A DNA stretch of 64,000 nucleotides from an uncultured Collinsella sp. (lineage in GTDB: Bacteria; Actinomycetota; Coriobacteriia; Coriobacteriales; Coriobacteriaceae): assembly GCA_900551365.1 (NCBI GenBank), contig URVZ01000002.1, positions 22,562-86,561 of the forward strand. Reading direction: 5' to 3'. The position numbers were made by a program, and so were the translations under genes. The notes below the pieces were generated by a model that worked only from the letters and a program-made list of their open reading frames with translations, ran no database searches and was not told the DNA's origin. Shown in pieces: positions 18,150 to 25,927 of the stretch (its first letter is position 1; each line of letters opens with the position of its first letter).

Positions 18150-20159
18150 ATGTCGAAGCAAGCGGTCGTTGGAATCTTGGCGCATGTCGATGCCGGCAAG
18201 ACCACGTTGGCCGAGGCCATGCTGTTCAACGCGGGCCGCATTCGCAAGCGCGGCCGCGTGGACGATGGCGATTCGCATCTGGACACTAACGCGATCGAGC
18301 GCGAGCGTGGCATTACGATCTTCTCGTCGCAGGCTGTACTCGACCACGGCGATACCCACGTCATGCTCGTGGATGCGCCCGGCCACGTTGATTTTTCGGC
18401 CGAGGCGGAGCGCACGCTGCGCGCACTCGACTATGCGATTTTGGTTGTGGGCGCCAACGACGGCGTGCAGGGGCACACCGAAACCCTGTGGCGCCTGCTT
18501 GCACGTTATGACATCCCGACATTCATCTTCATCAACAAGATCGATTTGGAGAATCCCGGCCGCGATGTTTTGCTGACACAACTTGGGCAACGTCTCTCCG
18601 AGGGCTGCTTGGATGCCAACGAACTGTTGGCGGGCGGGGCCGTTCAGGAGGACGCTGCCGCGTTAGACGAAGAAGCGCTCGAGGAGTTTCTTGAGGCGGG
18701 TGAGCTTTCCGTCGCGACGCTGTCACGCATGGTTGCCGAGCGCAAGCTCTTTCCCTGCTTTGCCGGCTCGGCGCTTAAGGACCAAGGCGTGGACGAGCTG
18801 CTGGATGGCATATGCGCGCTGATGCGTGAACAGGCGTGGCTCCCGGAGTTTGCCGCGCGCGTTTATCGTGTCAGCCGCGGGGATCGCGGCGAGCGCTTGG
18901 CTTGGGTTAAAGTGACCGGCGGCACGCTGCATGCCAAGCAGGTGATTGGCGGACGTTCCGGTGCCGAGGCATGGGAGCAAAAGATCGACCAGGTGCGCAT
19001 CTATAACGGCGAAAAGTATGAGCTTGCCCAAGAAGTTGCCGCTGGCGGTATTTGTGCCGTGACGGGTCTTGCGCACGTTCGCCCGGGGGACGCCCTGGGC
19101 GCGGAGCCTGCGGGCGATGCACCTGTCATTGCGCCGGTCCTCACCTATACGGTGCTTCCGGGCGAACACGATGTCCATGCGGTGTTCAAAGCGCTGACTG
19201 AGTTGGCGGACGAAGATCCCATGCTCGGCGTAAGCTGGAATACGCATCTGGAGCAGATTCACCTGCAGCTGATGGGCGCCGTGCAGCTCGAGGTCGTGCA
19301 GCGGGTGTTGGCAGATCGCTTTGGCTTTTCGATTGATTTTGAGTCTGGCGGCATTCTCTATAAGGAGACTATTTCGCAGCCGGTCGAGGGCGTGGGGCAC
19401 TTTGAGCCACTGCGCCATTATGCCGAGGTGCATCTGAGCCTGGAGCCGTTGCCAGCGGGTTCGGGCGTGCAGTTTGGCACCGTGACCTCGACCGACGAGC
19501 TCGATCTTAACTGGCAGCGTCTGGCACTTACTAACGCCATGGAGCGCGATCACCTGGGCGTGCTGACCGGCTCGCCCATCACCGATGTACGCATTACGCT
19601 CACAGGTGGCCGTGCGCATGCCAAACACACCGAGGGCGGCGACTTTCGCCAGGCCACGTACCGCGCGATTCGCCAGGGTTTGATGCAGGCGCGTGAGGCC
19701 GGCGCGGCGGTGCTGCTGGAGCCGTGGTATCGCTTTGAGCTCGAGGTGCCGGGAGAGTGCGTGGGCCGGGCGCTTTCAGATGCCACGCGCATGGGTGCCG
19801 AGTACGAGCCGCCGACGATGGCGGGGGACCGGGCGAAGCTTGTGGGTCGCGTGCCGGCATCCGAGGTGCAGGACTATGCCCTGGAGGTAGCTGCCTACAC
19901 AAGCGGCCGCGGTCATCTGTACCTGGAGTTCGCCGGTTATGCGGCTTGCCATGATGCCGAGCGTGTAATCGAGACTGCCGCCTATGAGCCCGAGGCCGAT
20001 CTGCCCAACACGCCTGATTCGGTCTTTTGCTCTCACGGTGCCGGTTACACGGTCAAATGGTACGACGTACCCGCCGCGGCGCACGTAAAGGTCGATCCCT
20101 CCACCTTCCGCCCCTGGCGAGCAGCAGACGCCGCCTTTTTCGGCCACATGTGCCATTAG
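18150..20159 (+). CDS. Tet(M)-like translation factor GTPase
   Basis: The 669-residue EF-G-type GTPase has G1 GILAHVDAGKTTLAEAML near residue 8, switch region ERERGITIFSSQ, G3 DAPGHVDFSAEAERTLRALDYAI and G4 NKID. The ribosomal-protection family Tet(M)/Tet(O) shares this layout, including the short G' region and total length about 640, and 'LDYAILVVGANDGVQGHT' mirrors Tet(M). Proteins of this branch are also common as housekeeping genes of unknown role, so resistance to tetracycline is not implied. The start is ATG 18150, with AGAGGAGAG upstream; upstream in-frame codons lack a ribosome binding site. No mobile-element genes surround it. Confidence 0.85.
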   Translation: MSKQAVVGILAHVDAGKTTLAEAMLFNAGRIRKRGRVDDGDSHLDTNAIERERGITIFSSQAVLDHGDTHVMLVDAPGHVDFSAEAERTLRALDYAILVVGANDGVQGHTETLWRLLARYDIPTFIFINKIDLENPGRDVLLTQLGQRLSEGCLDANELLAGGAVQEDAAALDEEALEEFLEAGELSVATLSRMVAERKLFPCFAGSALKDQGVDELLDGICALMREQAWLPEFAARVYRVSRGDRGERLAWVKVTGGTLHAKQVIGGRSGAEAWEQKIDQVRIYNGEKYELAQEVAAGGICAVTGLAHVRPGDALGAEPAGDAPVIAPVLTYTVLPGEHDVHAVFKALTELADEDPMLGVSWNTHLEQIHLQLMGAVQLEVVQRVLADRFGFSIDFESGGILYKETISQPVEGVGHFEPLRHYAEVHLSLEPLPAGSGVQFGTVTSTDELDLNWQRLALTNAMERDHLGVLTGSPITDVRITLTGGRAHAKHTEGGDFRQATYRAIRQGLMQAREAGAAVLLEPWYRFELEVPGECVGRALSDATRMGAEYEPPTMAGDRAKLVGRVPASEVQDYALEVAAYTSGRGHLYLEFAGYAACHDAERVIETAAYEPEADLPNTPDSVFCSHGAGYTVKWYDVPAAAHVKVDPSTFRPWRAADAAFFGHMCH

Positions 20160-20201
20160 GGGACGGGGTAGAAATGGTAGGTTTTCTGGTCCTCTAGCCC
20201 T

Positions 20202-20250
20202 TGACAAATTGGTTTTGGTGCCAGCGTGACAAATTGTCAGTCCCTTTGTC
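20202..20250. repeat. TGACAAATTG / GTCCCTTTGTCA repeat segment
   Basis: TGACAAATTG occurs at 20202-20211 and again at 20227-20236, the latter inside the palindrome TGACAaatTGTCA (20227-20239). It is followed by GTCCCTTTGTCA, a half copy of the hairpins at 23950 and 25208. The segment lies between the Tet(M)-like stop and the AAA+ gene. Confidence 0.55.
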
Positions 20251-20255
20251 AGATT

Positions 20256-20289
20256 AAGTTGGTATAACTCGGTACAAGTTGGTATAACT
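20256..20289 (+). promoter_or_regulatory. Tandem direct repeats upstream of AAA+ gene
   Basis: The 14-mer AAGTTGGTATAACT occurs at 20256-20269 and 20276-20289, a 20-nt period, with each copy carrying AGTT...AACT symmetry. The pair ends 33 nt before the start codon. Repeats of this spacing place both sites on nearly the same DNA face and look like binding sites for a regulator, possibly the winged-helix AAA+ protein itself (inference). Confidence 0.6.
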
Positions 20290-20322
20290 ATAGGCAGCGT
20301 TTGCCAATCCGAGGAGGCCGAC

Positions 20323-21441
20323 ATGAATCCAAATCCCTTTAAGCCAACGGCAGGCAAGCGGCCTCCGATGCTCATTGGTCGCGAGTCGGTCATCGAAGAT
20401 TTCGAGGAAGGGCTCGATAACGGCGCCGGAGCGCCGGGCAGGCTCATGCTCATTACGGGAAACCGCGGCTGCGGCAAGACAGTTCTCCTGCGGGAGCTGC
20501 AACGTCTGGCCAGCGAGCGCGGATGGGCGGTTGTCTCCGATTCCGCTTCGCTTGGCTTATGCGACCGCTTGGCCGACGCGCTTCGCTCGAATAGGCCCGT
20601 TGTGACGTCAATGGAATTCGGTTCGTCGTTTGGCCGGATGTCGGTCGAGGCGGCGCGAGCAAAGGGCGAAACGTTGCGAGGGCTGGTCAACGAGCGCCTC
20701 AAGAAGCTCGGTCCAGGCAAGGGCATACTGTTTGCGATTGACGAGGCGCAATCTGCGTCTATCGAGGAACTAGCGGCTCTTGCCGTTCTCTATCAGCAGG
20801 TGCTCGGAGACCAGGATGCCACGGGATTGCCCGATAGCGACCAGCGCGGTCTTGCGCTGGTGTTCGCCGGCTTACCCAGTATGGTTGACGATCTGCTCGA
20901 AGAGCCGAGCGTGACGTTTTTGCGGCGTGCCCAGCAGCGTACGCTGGGGGCGATATCCTTGCCCAAGGTGCGTGATTCATATATCCAGACGGTCAAAGAC
21001 GCTGGTCTTTACGTTGACGCGGAGACGGCGGACCTTGCGGCACACAGGAGCATGGGGCATCCCTATATGGTTCAGCTGGTGGGCTATTACATGTGGCGCT
21101 CTGCTGTCCGGCGTGGCTCGCAAGTCATCGAAAGGCACGATGTCGAGGATGGCCATGCGGATGCCGTCTCCGAGTTCTACGAAGCGGTTGACGCGCCTCT
21201 ATATTACGGGCTGCGCAGTCCACAGCGCCTTTTTATCGAGGCCATGGCGGTTGACGAGGACAAACCGACTCGCATGGCGGATATCACTGAGCGCTGCGAT
21301 CGCACCCAGAGCTGGGCGAGCAAATATCGCGCAAGCCTGATTCGCGAGCGCGTCATCGAGGCTGCCGGATACGGCCTCGTCCGATTTACCGTGCCCATGC
21401 TGGGCGCGTACATTCGCGATCGAGTTTTATGGCATGAGTAG
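20323..21441 (+). CDS. AAA+ ATPase with C-terminal winged helix
   Basis: The 372-residue protein starts NPFKPTAGKRPPMLIGRE, the usual entry of Orc1/Cdc6- and MalT-like ATPases. Walker A is ITGNRGCGKTVLL near residue 43, and Walker B is ILFAIDEAQSA near 137. A sensor region with FLRRAQQRTLGAI follows. The last 80 residues look like a winged helix (MADITERCDRTQSWASKYRASLIRERVIE). Its 3' end overlaps the start of the UvrA-like gene by 8 nt, so the two are co-translated. A paralogue lies at 23988-25088. Role unknown; a nucleotide-dependent DNA-binding switch is likely. The start has GAGGAGG 6 nt upstream. Confidence 0.8.
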   Translation: MNPNPFKPTAGKRPPMLIGRESVIEDFEEGLDNGAGAPGRLMLITGNRGCGKTVLLRELQRLASERGWAVVSDSASLGLCDRLADALRSNRPVVTSMEFGSSFGRMSVEAARAKGETLRGLVNERLKKLGPGKGILFAIDEAQSASIEELAALAVLYQQVLGDQDATGLPDSDQRGLALVFAGLPSMVDDLLEEPSVTFLRRAQQRTLGAISLPKVRDSYIQTVKDAGLYVDAETADLAAHRSMGHPYMVQLVGYYMWRSAVRRGSQVIERHDVEDGHADAVSEFYEAVDAPLYYGLRSPQRLFIEAMAVDEDKPTRMADITERCDRTQSWASKYRASLIRERVIEAAGYGLVRFTVPMLGAYIRDRVLWHE

Positions 21442-23947
21442 GGTGATAAAGGTGACGGAACAGAAGATGAGCCCGCAGGCTATCGAGGTGCGTGGCGCGC
21501 GTGTACACAACCTCAAGGACATCGATATCGATATTCCGCTGGGAAAGCTCGTGGGTATTGCCGGCGTGTCGGGTTCGGGCAAGAGCTCGCTGGCGCTGGG
21601 GGTTCTTTATGCCGAGGGCTCGCGCCGCTACTTGGAGGCGCTCAGCACCTATACCCGCCGTCGCCTGACGCAGGCCGAGCACGCCCAAGTGGACGAGGTG
21701 CTGCACGTGCCGGCGGCGCTCGCATTGCATCAGCGCCCCAGCGTGCCGGGCGTGCGCTCGACCTTTGGTACCATGACCGAGCTCAACAATAGTCTGCGTC
21801 TGCTCTTTAGCCGTTGCGCCCATCATGTGTGCCCGCGCTGCGGGGCGCGTGTGGAGCCGAGCCTTAACGTTGCCGCAGGCCTGTCGCTCACGTGTCCGAC
21901 ATGCGGCCGCGAGTTCTACGCGCCGAGTGCCGAGGACCTTGCCTTTAACAGTGGCGGTGCGTGTCCCACCTGCGGCGGCACCGGTGTCATGCGCGAGGTG
22001 GACGAGGCGAGCTTGGTACCCGACGAGTCAAAGACTATCAACGAGGGCGCGGTGCTTCCTTGGGGCACGCTCATGTGGGATCTGATGAAGCAGGTGGCCG
22101 GCGAGATGGGCGTGCGCACCGACGTGCCGTTTAACCAGCTCACGCCTCAAGAGCGCGACATCGTGTTTCATGGTCCGGCGGTTAAGAAGCACATCCTCTA
22201 CGTGCCCAAAAACGGCGAGGGCGCTACGCCACTCGACTTTACCTATTACAACGCCGTCTATACCGTCGAGAATGCGCTCGCCAAGGTCAAGGACGATAAG
22301 GGCTTAAAACGCGTTGCGCGCTTTTTGCGCGAGGGCCCATGCCGCGATTGCGGCGGCACGCGTCTCTCCGAGGCTGCGCGCCAGCCCCAGGTGCGCGGTA
22401 TCAATCTGGCGCAGGCGGCGGCTATGACGCTGGGCGAGGCGATTGAGTGGGTGCGCGGGGTGCCCGCATTCTTGCCGCCCGAGATGCGGCCCATGGCGAC
22501 GGATATCTGCGATTCGTTTTTGAGCGCGGCCCGTCGTCTGGTCGACTTGGGTCTCGATTACCTTTCACTCGACCGCGCCGGCGCCACGCTTTCCACGGGT
22601 GAGCGCCAACGCGTGCAGCTTGCTCGCGTGGTGCGTAACCGATCGACAGGCGTACTTTATGTGCTGGACGAGCCTTCGATCGGCTTGCATCCTGCCAATG
22701 TCGACGGCCTGGTAGGCGTGATGCGAGATCTGATGGATGACGGTAACACCGTGGTTGTTGTCGACCACGATACGCGCGTACTGGCGGATGCCGACTATCT
22801 GGTCGAGATGGGTCCCGTTGCCGGAGCAGGCGGCGGCAATGTGATCGCCGCTGGTACGGTAGACGAGGTCGAGCAATCGCAGGGCAGTCGCATCGCGCCG
22901 TTTTTGCGCTCAGAGTCCAAGCGCTTGCGTCCGCAGGTGACTGATGAGGAAATGTTCGACCAGGGCCATATCCGCATGGCAACCGAGGCCATCCATACCG
23001 TCAAACCGCTCGAAGTCGATATCCCGCGCGGCCGCCTTGTCGCGGTGACGGGCGTTTCGGGTTCGGGCAAGACGACGTTGGTGCTCGAGACGCTCATCCC
23101 GGCGCTCAAGGCGCAGGCAGCCGGCGAACGCTTGCCGGGGCACGTGCGTTGGGTCGATGCCGAGGGCATTGCCCGTGCCAACCTGATTGACGCCACGCCC
23201 ATCGGTGCCAACGTGCGCTCGACGGTAGCGACCTATGCCGACATTCATGACGAGCTGCGCCGCGCCTTTGCACGTACGCCCGAGGCCAAGGCGGCGGGAT
23301 ATAAGGCGGGCGCCTTTAGCTACAACACCGGTGCCCTGCGCTGCCCTACGTGCGACGGCACGGGCTCGATATCGCTTGACGTGCAGTTTCTGCCCGACGT
23401 CGAGATCGTCTGCCCGGCATGCCGTGGCTCGCGCTACGCCGAGGCCGCCTCGCATATCCATCGCGAAGGCAAGGATGGCAGTCTGCTTACGTTGCCGCAG
23501 CTTATGGATATGAGCGTGGACGAGGCACTCGACGCTACGGTGGGACTCAAGAAAGTTCAGGTGCGCTTGCAGACCTTGCACGACCTGGGCCTGGGTTATC
23601 TCACGCTTGGCGAGCCCACACCGGCGCTTTCGGGCGGTGAGGCACAGCGTCTTAAGCTTGCGAGCGAGATGGGCCGCGTGCAGGATGATGCTGTATTCGT
23701 GTTCGACGAGCCCACGATCGGACTACATCCGCTCGATGTTCAGGTGTTGCTGAGTGTGTTCGACGGACTCGTTGCCAAGGGCGCCACAGTTGTCGTGATC
23801 GAGCATGACCTCGACCTTATCCGCAACGCCGATTACGTGATCGACATGGGCCCGGGCGGTGGCGACGCCGGCGGGCAAATCGTCTGCGTCGGCACTCCGG
23901 GCGACATCGCAGTTTGCTCCGCAAGCATCACCGGCCGCTATCTATAG
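21434..23947 (+). CDS. UvrA2-type ABC protein (UvrA paralogue lacking the UvrB-binding domain)
   Basis: The 837-residue protein has two UvrA-type ABC domains: Walker A GVSGSGKSSLALGVLY near residue 42 and GVSGSGKTTLVLETL near 540, and signatures LSTGERQRVQLAR and LSGGEAQRLKLAS. Zinc modules are visible at CPRCGARV...CPTCG and CPTCDGTG...CPACRG. After RLLFSRCAHHVCPRCG it runs straight into the zinc region, so the roughly 110-residue UvrB-interaction domain of UvrA is absent, as in UvrA2/DrrC proteins tied to drug tolerance. ATG 21434 overlaps the preceding gene; GTG 21452 or ATG 21467 are alternative starts. Confidence 0.88.
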   Translation: MSRVIKVTEQKMSPQAIEVRGARVHNLKDIDIDIPLGKLVGIAGVSGSGKSSLALGVLYAEGSRRYLEALSTYTRRRLTQAEHAQVDEVLHVPAALALHQRPSVPGVRSTFGTMTELNNSLRLLFSRCAHHVCPRCGARVEPSLNVAAGLSLTCPTCGREFYAPSAEDLAFNSGGACPTCGGTGVMREVDEASLVPDESKTINEGAVLPWGTLMWDLMKQVAGEMGVRTDVPFNQLTPQERDIVFHGPAVKKHILYVPKNGEGATPLDFTYYNAVYTVENALAKVKDDKGLKRVARFLREGPCRDCGGTRLSEAARQPQVRGINLAQAAAMTLGEAIEWVRGVPAFLPPEMRPMATDICDSFLSAARRLVDLGLDYLSLDRAGATLSTGERQRVQLARVVRNRSTGVLYVLDEPSIGLHPANVDGLVGVMRDLMDDGNTVVVVDHDTRVLADADYLVEMGPVAGAGGGNVIAAGTVDEVEQSQGSRIAPFLRSESKRLRPQVTDEEMFDQGHIRMATEAIHTVKPLEVDIPRGRLVAVTGVSGSGKTTLVLETLIPALKAQAAGERLPGHVRWVDAEGIARANLIDATPIGANVRSTVATYADIHDELRRAFARTPEAKAAGYKAGAFSYNTGALRCPTCDGTGSISLDVQFLPDVEIVCPACRGSRYAEAASHIHREGKDGSLLTLPQLMDMSVDEALDATVGLKKVQVRLQTLHDLGLGYLTLGEPTPALSGGEAQRLKLASEMGRVQDDAVFVFDEPTIGLHPLDVQVLLSVFDGLVAKGATVVVIEHDLDLIRNADYVIDMGPGGGDAGGQIVCVGTPGDIAVCSASITGRYL

Positions 23948-23949
23948 AC

Positions 23950-23982
23950 AATGAGGCAAAGGGACAGTCCCTTTGCCTCATT
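23950..23982. terminator. Perfect palindrome between convergent genes
   Basis: Sixteen-nt arms 23950-23965 and 23967-23982 (AATGAGGCAAAGGGAC and its complement) meet at a single central A. It sits two nt after the UvrA-like stop and five before the stop of the opposite gene, so it probably terminates both. Its AAAGGGACAG core recurs in other hairpins in the window. Confidence 0.75.
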
Positions 23983-23987
23983 GATGC

Positions 23988-25088
23988 CTATTTCACGCAT
24001 TGAGCTGCGAGATAGTCGCGGAAGAATGGCAATTCAAATGCGACGAGCCCTCGTCCTCGCTTCCCGATGATGCCGGCGTCTATCATGCGGCGTCGGTAGC
24101 GGGAGACCTGCTGCGGCGAACGCTTAAGGCGCTCGACAAGGTCAGCGGTGGTGGACTCTTCCTCGTCATCGAGCATGGCGATGAGGAATCGCTTGTCCTC
24201 TGCAGTGAGTTCCCGATAGGTTGCCGCGAGGATTCGGTCGTCCATCTCGTCGCGCGCGATTTTGATTCCCAGGTCAAAGTCGCGTGACGAGATTTCCTTC
24301 GAATCGCTTGTGAGATCCCAGGCACGGTAACCTACGAGTTGCAATAGGAAGGGAAATCCAGAGATCGAGCGAACGGCTCTATCGATTCCCTCAGCATCTG
24401 CCAGGCGATCGTTTTCCTGGATTGTGCGAATCAAGGCTTCGCGTACGTCATAGTCGGCAATGCGACCCAGATGATATTGTTGGGCGCGGCGAAGGAACGA
24501 GACCGTCTTGTGGTTCAGCAACGTAGAGACGTTGTTGGGAAGTCCCGCCATAAGCAAGGCGACGCGTTTCCCATCGGTCACAAAGTGCTGATACGTGGCT
24601 GCGAGTTGGATCATCTCGTCGAGTGTCGGATCCACCTCGTCAACCGTGACGAGCAGACCGGTGCCCGCCTCGTTGAGCTGGTCGATGATGTCGCTCATGC
24701 GATAACGCCAGGTTGAAGCATCGTGAACGCGATTGACCTCGACGCTGCCGAGCGGTGCAATTCCGAGACCGGTGACTTCGAAGTTCTTAGACGGGTCGAT
24801 AAGATGGCCGGCAGCACGTTTCGCCCCGAACTCGATTTCCTCAAGCATTCCCGGGAGCGCGGTCGTCTTTACGGCTATCCAGCCGTGGGATTCCGCCCTT
24901 GTCGCGAGCGACGACATGAGAGCGGTTTTACCGGTTCCACGCGCGCCTGAGAAGATCGAGGTCAATTCTGGGCGCCTGCGCTGACTCAAGAAGGCACGGT
25001 CCAAATCCCGAATAATCTGTTGTCTGCCAGCGAGATGGGCAGGAACCTCACCAAAACTGGGGGTAAACGGGTTCTCGAGATATTCCAC
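23988..25088 (-). CDS. AAA+ ATPase with C-terminal winged helix (second copy)
   Basis: The 366-residue protein parallels the product of 20323-21441: it starts ENPFTPSFGEVPAHLAGRE-like (AGRQQIIRDLDRAF), with Walker A FSGARGTGKTALM near residue 47, Walker B LLVTVDEVDPT near 145, FLRRAQQYHLGRI in the same place as FLRRAQQRTLGAI, and a winged-helix end (TTADLVERLKRSPQQVSRYRRRMIDAGII). The two are paralogues facing each other across the UvrA2-type gene. The GTG start at 25088 has AAGGAG 6 nt upstream. Function unknown. It may be an Orc/Cdc6-like or STAND-type regulator. Confidence 0.8.
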   Translation of the reverse strand: MEYLENPFTPSFGEVPAHLAGRQQIIRDLDRAFLSQRRRPELTSIFSGARGTGKTALMSSLATRAESHGWIAVKTTALPGMLEEIEFGAKRAAGHLIDPSKNFEVTGLGIAPLGSVEVNRVHDASTWRYRMSDIIDQLNEAGTGLLVTVDEVDPTLDEMIQLAATYQHFVTDGKRVALLMAGLPNNVSTLLNHKTVSFLRRAQQYHLGRIADYDVREALIRTIQENDRLADAEGIDRAVRSISGFPFLLQLVGYRAWDLTSDSKEISSRDFDLGIKIARDEMDDRILAATYRELTAEDKRFLIAMLDDEEESTTADLVERLKRSPQQVSRYRRRMIDAGIIGKRGRGLVAFELPFFRDYLAAQCVK

Positions 25089-25112
25089 GTAGCTCTCCTT
25101 TCACACCGCCGT

Positions 25113-25136
25113 TTAACTTCATTTTACTTTAGTTAA
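25113..25136 (-). promoter_or_regulatory. Candidate operator upstream of second AAA+ gene
   Basis: TTAACT (25113-25118) and AGTTAA (25131-25136) are inverted repeats with a 12-nt AT-rich spacer, 25-48 nt upstream of the GTG start. The AGTT element also appears in the direct repeats before the first AAA+ gene, hinting at a shared recognition sequence. Confidence 0.4.
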
Positions 25137-25207
25137 TTCTGATTAAAAGTGAGGGCTCTTTATCTAGAACAACAATTAGGCGTGTGTGCCATCGGCGTGG
25201 CGCTTGA

Positions 25208-25238
25208 ATGTGACAAAGGGACAGCTCCTTTGTCACAT
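25208..25238. repeat. Hairpin repeat overlapping the TrmL-like stop codon
   Basis: Arms ATGTGACAAAGG (25208-25219) and its complement (25227-25238) enclose GACAGCT. The leftward TrmL-like gene ends inside the right arm (ATG TGA), so the repeat has become its last codon and probably its terminator. The AAAGGGACAG core is shared with the palindrome at 23950. Confidence 0.65.
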
Positions 25239-25832
25239 CCCTGCAAAGCCCGTTTGTCGTAGCGCCTCGTAGAGGACGATGGCGGCGCTGTTGGAGAGGT
25301 TGAGTGCACTGATGCGGTAGTCGTCGGGATTGACGAAGTTGCCGCAGATATCCTGCCGAAGGATGGCCTCGTGGCTGTCCTCGGTATGTCCCAGCGATTC
25401 CTCGTGGGCTTCCCAGGCCTCGGCGTTATCGAGTGAGTCACAATCGCGCAGCATCGGGATGCGCTCGCAGCGCTCGGACGCCGCGGCAAGCAGTGGCTCG
25501 GGAATGCCCGAGCTCTCGCTGCCAAAGACCAAGTAGTCTCCATCGCGGTAGGTACTCTGCGCATAGGTGCGGCGTGCCTTTTTGGTCAGCAGATGCAGGC
25601 GCTCGTCGGCAGGGGAGAGGCCGTTGCGCGCAAGGAAATCCTCCCAGCCGGCATAGGTCGTCACGTCCAAGTTTTGCCAGTAGCCCAGGCCGGCGCGAAG
25701 TACCGTCTTGTCATCGAGCGAAAACCCCAGCGGCTCCACCAGATGCAGGCGGGCGCCGGTGACCACGCAGGTGCGGCCGATATTGCCCGTATTGGCCGGA
25801 ATCTCGGGCGCATACAGCACAATGTTGAACAT
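25233..25832 (-). CDS. TrmL-like tRNA (cytidine/uridine-34-2'-O)-methyltransferase
   Basis: The 199-residue SPOUT-class enzyme begins MFNIVLYAPEIPANTGNIGRT and has HLVEPLGFSLDDK, LVFGSESSGIPEPLL (SAM knot region) and a late ISALNLSNSAAIVLYEALRQ motif, all typical of TrmL/YibK. Length is longer than the usual 155-160 because of an insertion around residues 135-165 (SLDNAEAWEAHEESLGHTEDSHEAI). TrmL methylates the wobble ribose of certain leucine tRNAs. ATG 25832 follows AAGGAG. The frame is open upstream but without homology. Confidence 0.87.
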   Translation of the reverse strand: MFNIVLYAPEIPANTGNIGRTCVVTGARLHLVEPLGFSLDDKTVLRAGLGYWQNLDVTTYAGWEDFLARNGLSPADERLHLLTKKARRTYAQSTYRDGDYLVFGSESSGIPEPLLAAASERCERIPMLRDCDSLDNAEAWEAHEESLGHTEDSHEAILRQDICGNFVNPDDYRISALNLSNSAAIVLYEALRQTGFAGM

Positions 25833-25851
25833 GAATCTCCTTGGCTCAGAA

Positions 25852-25888
25852 CGAAAAACCACCACGAAGAGCACCTTCGTGGTGGTTT
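25852..25888 (-). terminator. Terminator after the CobW-like gene
   Basis: A perfect 14-bp stem (25856-25869 with 25875-25888, AAACCACCACGAAG) with a 5-nt loop is followed on the minus strand by TTTTTCG. It separates the CobW-like gene from the TrmL-like gene. Confidence 0.9.
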
Positions 25889-25927
25889 GGCGGTTACGTA
25901 GGCGGAAAAATGCCCGCTTGGATAAAC

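Noticed and set aside
18150..20159. Acquired tetracycline resistance gene
   Set aside because: The gene is Tet(M)-like in layout, but mobile-element genes are absent and housekeeping relatives exist, so the resistance label is not supported by sequence reading alone.
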